This document shows, one piece after another, positions 16,015-24,428 of a stretch of 64,000 bases of DNA; position 1 is the stretch's first letter; the number at the start of each line of letters is the position of its first letter. The stretch is from Geomonas limicola. GTDB lineage: Bacteria; Desulfobacterota; Desulfuromonadia; Geobacterales; Geobacteraceae. A program made the translations under genes and the position numbers. Location: NCBI RefSeq assembly GCF_014193675.1, contig NZ_BLXZ01000010.1, positions 124,001 to 188,000 on the forward strand, given 5' to 3'. The notes beneath the pieces were generated by a model, which worked only from the letters and a program-made list of their open reading frames with translations, made no database searches and had not been told where the DNA came from.

Positions 16015-16935
16015 ATGGCCAGCATCTTCAGGGAAAAACGGGGCAGCGGAGGAGGCAGATACTTGAACATCGACAAGGAAATCGCGTCGAGCATGCTCAA
16101 CACGTCCCACGCGGTCGACCTGAAAACGGCGGTGCACACCTCCCTGAAGACCATCCGCACCATGCTCGAGGAGCGTCCCGACAACGAGGAGATCAGCGAG
16201 CTGACCCAGAAGGTCGAGTTGCTCCTGACCGAGCAGACCGAGCGCCTGGAGACCATCAACCGCGACCTCGAGGCCTTCAACTACTCGGTCGCCCACGACC
16301 TGTGTGCGCCCCTGAAAAGGATCTGCGGCTTCACCCGCGCCCTGCAGCAGCAGTACGCCGGCCGGCTCGACCTGGACGGCATGGATTACCTCGAGCGGAT
16401 CTACAAGTCTTCCCAGCACATGAACGAGCTGATCGAGGCGCTTTTGCAACTATCCCAACTCTCCTACCTCTCCTTGAAGCGCGAGGTGGTCGACCTGTCC
16501 CAGATCGCGAGCGACACGGCGCAGGATCTCAGACAGGGGACCCCGGAGCGCACGGTGGAGTTCACCATCCAGCCGCGCATCCGCACCTTCGGCGACGCGA
16601 ACCTCCTGGAAATCGTCATGAGAAACCTGCTGCGCAACGCCTGGAAGTTCACCAGCAGGCGCGACGTGGCGCTCATCGAGTTCGGAGCCCGTGAAAGCGG
16701 CAGCGAAAAGACCTGCTTCGTGCGCGACAACGGCATCGGCTTCGACATGGCGAACGCCGAGCGGATGTTCCACGCCTTCCAGCGCCTGCACAACAGCGCC
16801 GAGTTCCCCGGCAACGGAATCGGCCTCACCACGGTCCAGCGTATCATCACCCGTCACGGCGGTCGGATCTGGGCCGAAGGCGAGGTCGACAAGGGAGCGA
16901 CCTTCTACTTCACCCTGCAGTCCTGCATCACCTGA
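16015..16935 (+). CDS. Cytosolic histidine kinase without input domain
   Basis: 306 residues, ATG 16015 with AAGGAG five bases upstream. About 75 N-terminal residues of helix lead into a HisKA region (FNYSVAHDLCAPLKRICGF, phospho-His), then HATPase motifs MRNLLRNAWKF (N), CFVRDNGIGFD (G1) and GNGIGLTTVQRII (G2). It resembles the phytochrome-like/light-response kinase subgroup with the AHDLxxPL box. It lacks membrane segments and a sensor, so it may depend on a partner. Its C-terminus (GGRIWAEGEVDKGATFYF) closely parallels that of the upstream kinase, which suggests duplication. Confidence 0.85.
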   Translation: MASIFREKRGSGGGRYLNIDKEIASSMLNTSHAVDLKTAVHTSLKTIRTMLEERPDNEEISELTQKVELLLTEQTERLETINRDLEAFNYSVAHDLCAPLKRICGFTRALQQQYAGRLDLDGMDYLERIYKSSQHMNELIEALLQLSQLSYLSLKREVVDLSQIASDTAQDLRQGTPERTVEFTIQPRIRTFGDANLLEIVMRNLLRNAWKFTSRRDVALIEFGARESGSEKTCFVRDNGIGFDMANAERMFHAFQRLHNSAEFPGNGIGLTTVQRIITRHGGRIWAEGEVDKGATFYFTLQSCIT

Positions 16936-17180
16936 ACCTGTTCAAGGCATACGCCAGCCGCCGCGGGCCTGCGGCGAGCCGGTCTCCCCAGGAACGAAGG
17001 TACCGCGAGCCTCGAGAACGCCGCAGGTCCGGTCACATGCGCCGGAAGACCCGTCGCCTCGCTCGCCACGCGCGTATCGCCCGCCCGGGTTGCTGCCGCA
17101 GGTTTGCCGTGTACCTATCGGAACCCACAAAGAAAGACCGCTCTCGGTCAGGCCACCGGGCGAGCGGGCGAGGAGGGGGT

Positions 17181-17540
17181 ATGAACATCGCCGAGTACCA
17201 GCCAGGGGGAGCACCGTCGTGCGGCGGGGTGATCGAGAATCGCTGCTATACCCGGTATCCGGTGAACGTCGCCGCCACCATCTGGCGCGAGGAGGCCACC
17301 ATGCCGGCGCAGGTCGTGAACATGAGCCTTGGGGGAGCGCTTTTGAAGATCTACCCGCGGCTTTCGCTCAACGAGGTGGTCACGGTCTGCATCCATGAGA
17401 GCGCCCGGGTCCCCGGCAACCTGACCAACCTTCCTGCCACCGTGGTGCGCACCACCGAGAGCGGCTGCGCGGTCCGCTTCGACCGGATGCTGTTGCAGCG
17501 CGGGCTGGGTGACCTGCTGCCGCTCAACAGGACGCGGTAG
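17181..17540 (+). CDS. PilZ-domain c-di-GMP-binding protein
   Basis: 119 residues, ATG 17181 with AGGAGGGGG upstream; an in-frame extension to the left lacks such a site. The two PilZ ligand motifs are present: RxxxR as RCYTR near residue 25 and NxSxxG as NMSLGG. It is a single-domain effector, probably cytoplasmic, that follows the kinase/STAS cluster after 245 bases in which I see nothing else. Confidence 0.85.
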   Translation: MNIAEYQPGGAPSCGGVIENRCYTRYPVNVAATIWREEATMPAQVVNMSLGGALLKIYPRLSLNEVVTVCIHESARVPGNLTNLPATVVRTTESGCAVRFDRMLLQRGLGDLLPLNRTR

Positions 17541-17570
17541 AGGATTCGGGGCGCGCTGCAGAAAGCCCCT

Positions 17571-17598
17571 TTTGCCGCGCGCACCTTTCTGCTATCAT
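17571..17598 (+). promoter_or_regulatory. Weak putative promoter of hypA
   Basis: TTTGCC (17571-17576) and TATCAT (17593-17598) are 16 bases apart, 35 bases upstream of the hypA start. The -35 match is poor. Confidence 0.25.
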
Positions 17599-17633
17599 CC
17601 CCGGACCAATTACAGCTTCGTGGAGTGGTGTTC

Positions 17634-17966
17634 ATGCATGAGATGTCGATTACGCAGAGTATGGTGGAGATCTGCCTGGCGCACGCCTCGGGGCGCCGGG
17701 TGACCGATGTGGTACTGGAGATCGGAGAGCTCTCCGGAGTGGTCCCCGAGAGCATCGAGTTCTGTTTCGAGGCCTGCACCAAGGGGACGCTTCTGGACGG
17801 GGCCACGCTCACCATGGAGATCGTGCCGGCGCTGGCGCACTGCGGCTCCTGCGGCAAGGAGGCAAAGGTGAAGACGCTCTTCGATCCCTGTCCCCACTGC
17901 GGGGGCTTCGGGCTTGCCCTTTTGAAGGGGGAGGAACTTCGGGTAAAGGAGCTCGAACTGCTTTAA
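17634..17966 (+). CDS. hypA: Hydrogenase nickel insertion protein HypA
   Basis: 110 residues, a standard length. It starts MHEMSIT; the invariant His2 with the amino terminus forms the nickel site. The zinc loop is HCGSCGKEAKVKTLFDPCPHCGG (two CxxC pairs). HypA works with HypB to load nickel into the large subunit after the Fe(CN)2CO centre is in place. GGAG lies eight bases before the ATG. It is transcribed separately from the hyb operon: a terminator (18036-18077) and a new promoter separate them. Confidence 0.95.
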   Translation: MHEMSITQSMVEICLAHASGRRVTDVVLEIGELSGVVPESIEFCFEACTKGTLLDGATLTMEIVPALAHCGSCGKEAKVKTLFDPCPHCGGFGLALLKGEELRVKELELL

Positions 17967-17993
17967 AAGGGAGCAATTGTCCCAGATCTGACG

Positions 17994-18017
17994 TGTCAAA
18001 ATGATACGTTTTGGACA
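17994..18017 (+). promoter_or_regulatory. Imperfect dyad, candidate enhancer-binding site
   Basis: A 24-base element has TGTC...GACA ends and internal AAA/TTT symmetry. It lies about 105 bases upstream of the -24 element of the hyb promoter, a suitable distance for a sigma-54 activator. The binding protein is unknown. It also lies upstream of the hypA terminator, so its location inside the hypA transcript tail is a caveat. Confidence 0.35.
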
Positions 18018-18035
18018 AAAGGATACAAAAGGGTG

Positions 18036-18077
18036 ACGGCGCACTACGGAGACGATTTCCGGGTGCGCCGTTTTTTT
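18036..18077 (+). terminator. Terminator between hypA and the hyb operon
   Basis: A 9-bp stem (18036-18044 with 18063-18071) with an 18-base loop is followed by seven T (18071-18077). Confidence 0.8.
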
Positions 18078-18121
18078 GTAAACATTTCAGCACTTTGTTA
18101 AAAGTATTTTTGTTTACCAGA

Positions 18122-18137
18122 TTGGCATGGGAGTTGC
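18122..18137 (+). promoter_or_regulatory. Sigma-54-type (-24/-12) promoter of the hyb operon
   Basis: TTGGCATG-N4-TTGC (18122-18137) matches the -24/-12 consensus TTGGCACG-N4-TTGC with one mismatch and exact spacing. It ends 36 bases before the hybO start codon. Transcription would start near 18149. It implies RpoN control of the uptake hydrogenase. Confidence 0.72.
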
Positions 18138-18173
18138 CGTATACGCGGGACGTGATTTTTCTCGGGAGGTATT

Positions 18174-19289
18174 ATGAAAGAAGAGACTGAAATGTACTGT
18201 GAAGGGGTAACCCGCAGGAGCTTCATGAAGGCTGCCGTCACCGCAACGGCCATGATGGGGCTTCCCTTTGCCATGCACACCCAGGTTGCCGAAGCCATGG
18301 AGAAAAACGGTAATCCGGCGGTGATCTGGCTGCACTTCCAGGAGTGCACCGGCTGCTCCGAGTCGCTCCTGCGCTCGACGCACCCGACCATCTCCAGCCT
18401 GATCCTGGACATGATATCGCTCGACTACCACGAAACGCTGATGGTCGGCTCCGGGGCGCAGGCGGAAAAATCGCTGCACGACTCGATGAAGGCCAACCAC
18501 GGCAAGTACATCCTGGTAGTGGAAGGGGCCATCCCGACCAAGCAGAACGGTATCTTCTGCAAGGTCTCCGGCAAGACCGCGCTGGAGAGCCTGCAGCACG
18601 CCGCTGAAGGCGCCGCCGCCATCATCTGCATCGGTACCTGCGCCTCCTACGGCGGGATCCAGTCCGTTTCCCCGAACCCGACCGGCGCGGTGGGCGTACG
18701 CGACATCGTGAAGGACAAGCCGATCATCAACATCCCGGGCTGCCCGCCGAGCCCCTACAACTTCCTCTCCACCGTCCTCTACTACCTCACCTTCAAGAAG
18801 GTGCCCGAGCTCGACGAGATGGGCCGTCCCAAGTTCGCTTACGGCCGCCGCATCCACGAGCACTGCGAGCGTCGTCCGCACTTCGACGCCGGCCGCTTCG
18901 CGAAGGCTTACGGCGACCCGACCCACGCCCAGGGCTTCTGCCTCTACAAACTGGGATGCAAGGGGCCGGCGACCTACGCCAACTGCTCCGTACAGCGTTT
19001 CAACGATGTGGGCGCCTGGCCGGTATCCATCGGTCACCCCTGCATCGGCTGCACCGAGCCGGACATCCTCTTCAAGAAGCCGATCGCCGAGAAAGTGCAG
19101 ATCCACGAACCGACTCCTTTCGACAGCTACGCCCCGGTAGATCTGAAAGAGAAAGGGAAGGGTCCGGATCCGCTGACCACCGGCTTCGTGGGGCTCGCCG
19201 CAGGCGCTGCCCTGGGCGCCGGTGCCATGATGGCCAAGAAGCTGCCCGCCGGGGAAGAGCAGGAGGGTGTCGATGAAAAAACAAAGTAG
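18174..19289 (+). CDS. hybO: Periplasmic NiFe hydrogenase small subunit
   Basis: 371 residues, ATG with GGGAGG upstream; the orthologue in the Geobacter literature is named hybS. A twin-arginine signal (TRRSFMKAAVTATAMMG) directs export of the folded heterodimer. FeS ligands are visible: ECTGCSES and GTCASYGG (proximal cluster), GCPPSP, then HEHCERRPHF, LGCKGPATYANC and HPCIGCTEPD for the distal and medial clusters. The C-terminus has a short hydrophobic stretch (GFVGLAAGAALGAGAMMA) that may anchor it to the membrane. It passes electrons from the NiFe site toward HybA/HybB. It overlaps hybA by 17 bases. Confidence 0.95.
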   Translation: MKEETEMYCEGVTRRSFMKAAVTATAMMGLPFAMHTQVAEAMEKNGNPAVIWLHFQECTGCSESLLRSTHPTISSLILDMISLDYHETLMVGSGAQAEKSLHDSMKANHGKYILVVEGAIPTKQNGIFCKVSGKTALESLQHAAEGAAAIICIGTCASYGGIQSVSPNPTGAVGVRDIVKDKPIINIPGCPPSPYNFLSTVLYYLTFKKVPELDEMGRPKFAYGRRIHEHCERRPHFDAGRFAKAYGDPTHAQGFCLYKLGCKGPATYANCSVQRFNDVGAWPVSIGHPCIGCTEPDILFKKPIAEKVQIHEPTPFDSYAPVDLKEKGKGPDPLTTGFVGLAAGAALGAGAMMAKKLPAGEEQEGVDEKTK

Positions 19290-20202
19290 AAGGGACTTCC
19301 TCAAGCTGGTCGGCGCCACCGGCGCCGGGCTGGTGGCGACAGGTGCCGCCACCTGCCAGGCCAACGAGGCGGTAAAGGTCAACAACGAGGAGTTGGGCAT
19401 GCTCTACGACGCCACCAAGTGCGTCGGCTGCAAGGCCTGCATGTCGGCCTGCAAAAGGGTGAACGCCGACTACGGCAGCCTCTCCTACGAGAAGGCCCGC
19501 TTCGACACGGACGGCCTGTGGGATGCCCCGAGCGACCTCTCCGGCTCGACCCGCACCCTGATCAAGCTGTTCAAGGAGTCCAACAAGCAGTGGAGCTACG
19601 TGAAGTACTCCTGCATGCACTGCCAAAAGCCCTCCTGCGTTTCGGTCTGCCCGGTTTCGGCCATGACCAAGGAGCCGGTGACCGGCATCGTGGACTACAA
19701 CAAGAACACCTGCATCGGCTGCCGCTACTGCCAGGTCGCCTGCCCCTACAACATCCCGAAGTTCCAGTGGGAGAAGGCGCTGCCGCAGATCGTGAAGTGC
19801 GACCTGTGCAAGAACACCAACCTGCGCGAGAAGGGGATTTCGGCCTGCGCCGAGGTCTGCCCGGCCGGTGCCATCAAGTTCGGCAAAAGAAAGGACCTGC
19901 TCGAAGAGGCCCAGACCCGCTTGAAGGACAACCCGGACAAGTACATCGCCCACATCTACGGCGAGCACGAGGGGGGCGGCACCAACCACATCTACCTCGC
20001 CTCCATGCCGTTCAACAAGCTGGGGCTCCCGGACATCAAGCCCGAGGCGCCGGCCGAGTTCTCCGAGAAGATCCAGCACACCATCTACAAGGGGTTCATC
20101 GCCCCGGTGGCCCTGTACTCGACCTTGTGCTTCATCGCTGTGAAGAACATGAAAAAACACGGCCACGGCGAGGACGACTCCCATAAGAAGGAGGACAAGT
20201 AA
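19273..20202 (+). CDS. hybA: Hydrogenase ferredoxin-like subunit HybA
   Basis: 309 residues from ATG 19273 (AGGAGG six bases upstream). A Tat signal (SRRDFLKLVGATGAG) is followed by four [4Fe-4S] cysteine sets: CVGCKACMSACK, CMHCQKPSCVSVCP, CIGCRYCQVACP and CDLCKN with CAEVCP. A single C-terminal membrane helix (GFIAPVALYSTLCFIAV) and a charged tail end the protein. It carries electrons from the small subunit to the quinone-reactive HybB. Its stop overlaps the hybB start (TAATG). Confidence 0.95.
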   Translation: MKKQSRRDFLKLVGATGAGLVATGAATCQANEAVKVNNEELGMLYDATKCVGCKACMSACKRVNADYGSLSYEKARFDTDGLWDAPSDLSGSTRTLIKLFKESNKQWSYVKYSCMHCQKPSCVSVCPVSAMTKEPVTGIVDYNKNTCIGCRYCQVACPYNIPKFQWEKALPQIVKCDLCKNTNLREKGISACAEVCPAGAIKFGKRKDLLEEAQTRLKDNPDKYIAHIYGEHEGGGTNHIYLASMPFNKLGLPDIKPEAPAEFSEKIQHTIYKGFIAPVALYSTLCFIAVKNMKKHGHGEDDSHKKEDK

Positions 20203-21533
20203 TGGCACACAGTGAAGAGTTTCAGAAGCTGGAGGGGAGGATTTTCACCAAATCCTTCTTCATCCTGCTCGCCGTGGTCCTTACCGGCTTCTTCTTCGTC
20301 GGCGTGCGCTTCGTGAAAGGGATCGGCGCGGTCTCCAACATGAGCGACGGCTACCCCTGGGGTATCTGGATCACCTACGACGTCGCCACCGGCACGGCAA
20401 TCGCCTGCGGCGGCTACGCGGTCGCCATCCTGGTCTACATCAGGAACCGGATGCAGTACCACCCGATCATCCGCTCGGCGATCCTTACCTCCATGTTCGG
20501 CTACGGCCTGGCCGGCTTCTCGGTCATGGTCGACCTGGGCCGCCCCTGGAACGCCTACAACTTCTTCGTACCGCGCCAGTGGCAGGCCAACTCCGCCATG
20601 TTCGAAGTGGCGCTCTGCGTCATGGCCTACTCCACCGTGCTCCTGATCGAGTTCATCCCGGCCATCCTCACCTCGATCGAGAACTCGAAGTGGACCAGGA
20701 TGAACGCGATCCGCAACTGGCTGCACCCGCGCATCGCCCCGGACCAGAAGACCATGGAGGACAAGCTCGAGATGGTGCGCCTGGGTGCCGCCTGGCTGAA
20801 CCCGCGCCTCAACAAGGTCCTCATTTTCTTCATCGTCCTAGGGATCACGCTGCCGACCATGCACCAGTCCTCGCTGGGGAGCCTGCTTTTGATCGCCTCC
20901 ACGAAGCTGCACCCCTTGTGGCACACCGGCTTCCTGCCGCTTTTGTTCCTTTTGAACTGCATCTTCATCGGCTACTCGATCGCCATCCTCGAGTCGCTCA
21001 TCTCGAGCTACGCCTTCAAGCGCCCCTTCGAGATCAAGGAACTCTCCGGCCTGGCCGGCCTGGTCCCCTACGTCACCGTCATCTGGTTCAGCGTGATGGT
21101 GGGCGACCTGATCTACCGCGGCCAGCTGGCGGCGGCCTTCAAGTTCGACTTCTACTCCCGGTACTTCCTGAGCGACTTCCTCTTGGTCGCCATCGGGAGC
21201 CTCTTCATGTTCTCCGGGAAGCTGCGCCGTTCGCCGCGCTGGCTCTTCATCTCCGCCGCCATGATCGTCTTCGGCGGGGCGCTGTACCGCTTCAACGTCT
21301 ACCTGATCGGCTTCAACCCCGGTAAGGGGTGGAGGTACTTCCCGTCCTTTGCCGAGGTGATGATCACCGTCGGGATCGTGGCGCTCGAGATCCTCGCCTA
21401 CAAGGTGTTCGTGGCACTGTTCCCGGTGCTCCCCAACACCTCCCACGGCAAGTCACATGGCCATGCTCCGGCGGCAGAGCCCGTCAAGGAAGCCGGCTAC
21501 GCTGGCGCTGCGGCGCTCAATACCCATAACTAA
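20202..21533 (+). CDS. hybB: Hydrogenase integral membrane subunit HybB (NrfD family)
   Basis: 443 residues with about ten membrane helices, in the NrfD/PsrC family that carries quinone sites without haem. The N-terminus (YPWGIWITYDVATGTAIACGG) matches the conserved HybB opening, and VMVDLGRPWN is another family landmark. It couples the HybOCA electron chain to menaquinone, so the enzyme most likely works in hydrogen uptake. The C-terminal 25 residues are a histidine/alanine-rich soluble tail. Confidence 0.94.
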   Translation: MAHSEEFQKLEGRIFTKSFFILLAVVLTGFFFVGVRFVKGIGAVSNMSDGYPWGIWITYDVATGTAIACGGYAVAILVYIRNRMQYHPIIRSAILTSMFGYGLAGFSVMVDLGRPWNAYNFFVPRQWQANSAMFEVALCVMAYSTVLLIEFIPAILTSIENSKWTRMNAIRNWLHPRIAPDQKTMEDKLEMVRLGAAWLNPRLNKVLIFFIVLGITLPTMHQSSLGSLLLIASTKLHPLWHTGFLPLLFLLNCIFIGYSIAILESLISSYAFKRPFEIKELSGLAGLVPYVTVIWFSVMVGDLIYRGQLAAAFKFDFYSRYFLSDFLLVAIGSLFMFSGKLRRSPRWLFISAAMIVFGGALYRFNVYLIGFNPGKGWRYFPSFAEVMITVGIVALEILAYKVFVALFPVLPNTSHGKSHGHAPAAEPVKEAGYAGAAALNTHN

Positions 21534-21554
21534 CAAGCTTTTTGGAGGAAATAC

Positions 21555-23237
21555 ATGTCTACCAGAATCACTCTTGACCCCATTACCCGCATTGAAGGAC
21601 ATCTGCGCATCGATGTCGAAGCAAACGGCGGCAAAGTAACCAACGCCTGGTCCTCGGCACAGATGTGGCGCGGTATCGAGGTCATCCTCAAGGGCCGCGA
21701 GCCCCAGGACGCCTGGAGCTTCGTACAGCGCTTCTGCGGCGTCTGCACCACCGTGCACGCCATCTCCTCGATCCGCGCCGTGGAGCACGCCCTCGATGTC
21801 GAGGTGCCGCTGAACGCCCAGTACATCCGTAACATCATGATCGCCCAGCACTCGGTGCAGGACCACATCGTGCACTTCTACCACCTCTCCGCGCTCGACT
21901 GGGTCGACATCGTCTCGGCTCTCCAGGCCGATCCGAAGAAAACCGCCTCCATCGCCCAGAGCATCTCCGACTGGCCGGGCAACTCCGAGAAGGAGTTCAA
22001 GGCGGTGCAGGACAAGCTGAAGGCCTTCGTGGCCGGCGGCAAACTCGGGATCTTCGCCTCGGGCTACTGGGGTCACCCGGCCATGAGGCTCTCCCCCGAG
22101 GTTAACCTGATGGCGGTCACCCACTACCTGAAGGCCCTCGACTACCAGAGAAAGGCAAGCCAGGCCACCGCGATCCTGGGCGGCAAGAACCCGCACATCC
22201 AGAACCTGGTGGTGGGCGGCGTGGCCACCGCTATCAACATGGAGAACATCGCGACCCTGAACGTGGAGCGTCTGGCCTACCTCAGAAGCCTCATGGAAGA
22301 GACCCGCGACTTCGTGCAGAAGGTCTACTACCCGGACCTCCTCGCCGTGGCCGGCGCCTACAAGGACTGGTTCAAGTACGGCGCAGGCGTCACCAACTAC
22401 ATGGCGGTGCCGGAGTTCCCGGAAGACACCAAGAACACCAAGTTCACCCTGCCGGGCGGCGTGATCATGGGCGGCAACGTGGGCGGCATCAAGATGGTGA
22501 AGGACCACCGCGACGACTACCTGATCAAGAACATCAAGGAAAACGTCACCCACGCCTGGTACGAAGGAAACGGTACCCTGCACCCCTGGGACGGCGAGAC
22601 CAAGCCGAACTACACCGATTTCCAGGAAAACGGCAAGTACTCCTGGTGCAAGGCCCCGACCCTCGACGGCAAGCCGGTCCAGGTCGGTCCGCCGGCCCAG
22701 ATCCTGGCTGCCTACGCAGCCGGCAACCCGAAGGTCAAGAAGCTCGTGGACGGCGCCGTGTCGACCCTGGGGATCTCCCTGAACGACATCCACTCCACCA
22801 TGGGCCGTCTCTTCGCCCGCGGCGCGCGTGCCCACCTTATGGCTGACATCGCGCTGGACAACCTGGACAAGCTGATCGCCAACGTCGCCTCCGGCGACAA
22901 GGCGTACGCGAACCCGACCGAGATTCCCAAGGGCGAGTACCGCGGCGTCGGCTTCCACGAGGCTCCGCGCGGCACGCTTTCCCACTGGATCGTGATCAAG
23001 AACAAGAAGATCGAGAACTACCAGGCCGTGGTCCCCTCCACCTGGAACGCCGCTCCGAAGAACGACAAGGGCGAGCACGGGCCGTACGAGGCATCGCTGA
23101 TCGGCAACCCGATCGCCGACAGCTCCCGTCCGCTCGAGGTTTTGAGGACCATCCACTCCTTCGACCCCTGCATCGCCTGCGCGGTGCACACCATCGATCC
23201 GGAAGGTAAGGAGATCACCAAGGTCAAGGTACTGTAG
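21555..23237 (+). CDS. hybC: Periplasmic NiFe hydrogenase large subunit
   Basis: 560 residues, ATG with GGAGG upstream; also called hybL in Geobacter. The L1 motif RFCGVCTTVH and the C-terminal DPCIACAVH supply the four cysteines that hold the NiFe centre. Fifteen residues follow the final His (TIDPEGKEITKVKVL) and would be removed by the HybD protease after nickel insertion. It has no signal of its own; it travels with the Tat signal of the small subunit. Codon usage is strongly biased, as expected for an abundant enzyme. Confidence 0.96.
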   Translation: MSTRITLDPITRIEGHLRIDVEANGGKVTNAWSSAQMWRGIEVILKGREPQDAWSFVQRFCGVCTTVHAISSIRAVEHALDVEVPLNAQYIRNIMIAQHSVQDHIVHFYHLSALDWVDIVSALQADPKKTASIAQSISDWPGNSEKEFKAVQDKLKAFVAGGKLGIFASGYWGHPAMRLSPEVNLMAVTHYLKALDYQRKASQATAILGGKNPHIQNLVVGGVATAINMENIATLNVERLAYLRSLMEETRDFVQKVYYPDLLAVAGAYKDWFKYGAGVTNYMAVPEFPEDTKNTKFTLPGGVIMGGNVGGIKMVKDHRDDYLIKNIKENVTHAWYEGNGTLHPWDGETKPNYTDFQENGKYSWCKAPTLDGKPVQVGPPAQILAAYAAGNPKVKKLVDGAVSTLGISLNDIHSTMGRLFARGARAHLMADIALDNLDKLIANVASGDKAYANPTEIPKGEYRGVGFHEAPRGTLSHWIVIKNKKIENYQAVVPSTWNAAPKNDKGEHGPYEASLIGNPIADSSRPLEVLRTIHSFDPCIACAVHTIDPEGKEITKVKVL

Positions 23238-23245
23238 GAATAACC

Positions 23246-23486
23246 GTAGGGGCTAGAGGCCAGGGGCTGGGGGCTAGCCAAGGAGATATTCCTTGAGCCC
23301 TCAGCCCCTTTGCTTTATCATGAGGCGCTCACGGTGAGGCAGGTCGAGGTTGAGGAGAAGCTCTAGTTGGCCTTCCCTTACCCTGTCCAGACCGGAGAGG
23401 AGCAGGAGGGTGGCAACCGGCGGGATGGACCCACGCCAGGATCCGGTTTCTCCCTAGCCCCTGCTCCCCAGTCCCCAGCCCCTGCT
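23246..23486. repeat. Inverted pair of GGGGCTAG-type short repeats around a core
   Basis: G-rich units (GGGGCTAGAGGCCAGGGGCT and similar) at 23246-23278 are mirrored by C-rich units (CTAGCCCCTGCTCCCCAG and similar) at 23453-23486, with about 170 bases of non-repetitive sequence between. The whole element fills the hybC-hybD gap. The core has a short minus-strand open stretch without a start codon, not convincing as a gene. Confidence 0.6.
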
Positions 23487-23501
23487 TTTAAGGAGATTTA
23501 C

Positions 23502-23987
23502 ATGCAGATTCTGATTTACGGTGCCGGCAACCTGATCCTCTCCGACGAGGGGTTCGGGGTCCACTTCGTGCGGCACCTGGAGAAAAACTACGAAGTTCCC
23601 GACAATGTCGAACTCTACGACGGCGGGACGCTCGGGATCATGGTGCACTTCAAGTTCGAGGAGGCCGACAAGGTCATCCTGGTGGACGTGGTGGCAACCC
23701 AAGGGGAGCCCGGTGACATCTTCCGCTACGAGCGCGAGGACATCATGCTGAAGAAGATCCCGGTGAAGATGTCCCCGCACCAGATCGGCCTGCAGGAGAT
23801 GCTGCTCTTGTCCGAGATGCGCGACGCCCCCAAGCCGGACCTGACCTTCTACGGCATTATCGCCCAAAGTCTCGATCCGGGGGACCAGCTCACACCGCCG
23901 CTTCAGGCGGGACTCGAGAAGGTGGCCGGCCTGGTCGTCGAGGAGCTCAAGTCGGTGGGCGTGGAACTGAAGAGGAAAAACGCCTAG
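23502..23987 (+). CDS. hybD: Hydrogenase maturation endopeptidase
   Basis: 161 residues from ATG 23502 (AAGGAG upstream). It is a HybD/HyaD/HycI-family protease: YGAGNLILSDEGFGVHFV with the metal-ligand Glu, DGGTLG with the ligand Asp, and SPHQIG with the ligand His. It clips the C-terminal 15 residues of HybC once nickel is bound, which closes the active site. The Geobacter name is hybP. It is separated from hybC by a repeat element yet shares the operon strand and context. Confidence 0.94.
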   Translation: MQILIYGAGNLILSDEGFGVHFVRHLEKNYEVPDNVELYDGGTLGIMVHFKFEEADKVILVDVVATQGEPGDIFRYEREDIMLKKIPVKMSPHQIGLQEMLLLSEMRDAPKPDLTFYGIIAQSLDPGDQLTPPLQAGLEKVAGLVVEELKSVGVELKRKNA

Positions 23988-24090
23988 GGGCTTTCCGGCC
24001 TTGCAGCAGTACCTAGTGATTTTCGAGCATCGGGCCTCGGGCGCACATCGCGCCACCGGGCACCCGGTGCACCAGGTAAGGAGATAGTTC

Positions 24091-24270
24091 ATGTTTGGTT
24101 TCGGTTTGCCCGAGTTGTGCATCGTGTTGGTCATCATCCTGCTGGTTGCCGGTCCCAGCAAACTGCCGCAGTTCGGCCAGGCGCTGGGGAGCAGCATCAG
24201 AGGCTTCAAGAAGGCGATTGCCGGCGACGAGGCGGAGAAGATCACCGAGAAGAAGCAGGACCAGGCTTAA
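24091..24270 (+). CDS. tatA: Twin-arginine translocase subunit TatA/TatE
   Basis: 59 residues, ATG with AAGGAG upstream. The sequence opens MFGFGLPELCIVLVIILLVA, a short periplasmic N-terminus and one membrane helix. It continues with the amphipathic helix KLPQFGQALGSSIRGFKKAI, including the conserved FG and FKK features, and an acidic/lysine tail. TatA oligomers form the protein-conducting element of the Tat system. Its position inside the operon of a Tat-exported hydrogenase (both HybO and HybA carry RR signals) suggests dedicated or boosted export capacity. No tatB or tatC is nearby. Confidence 0.9.
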   Translation: MFGFGLPELCIVLVIILLVAGPSKLPQFGQALGSSIRGFKKAIAGDEAEKITEKKQDQA

Positions 24271-24428
24271 CGAGGGGCACCGGGGCGGCCCTGGCTTGGG
24301 CCGGTTCGGAAAACCCCGCTGTTTTGCGGCACCCGCGTGGGTAACTATGCGGCTAGCCGCCCGTCAATCTGATTTTCCTCTTCGGGGCAGGTCTTTTGCT
24401 GCCGGCCCCAAGACCACGGAGGTACACC

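Noticed and set aside
14968..16449. Minus-strand frame of 493 codons across the kinase/STAS genes
   Set aside because: It crosses three real plus-strand genes and shows no motif.
21453..23189. Long minus-strand open frame (578 codons) opposite hybC
   Set aside because: It is antisense to a strongly conserved hydrogenase large subunit, is valine/leucine/glycine-rich in the way GC-rich antisense frames are, and has no family motif or ribosome site.
23300..23460. Degenerate minus-strand coding remnant inside the hybC-hybD repeat element
   Set aside because: About 50 sense codons ending in a stop but with no start codon; composition alone can explain it.
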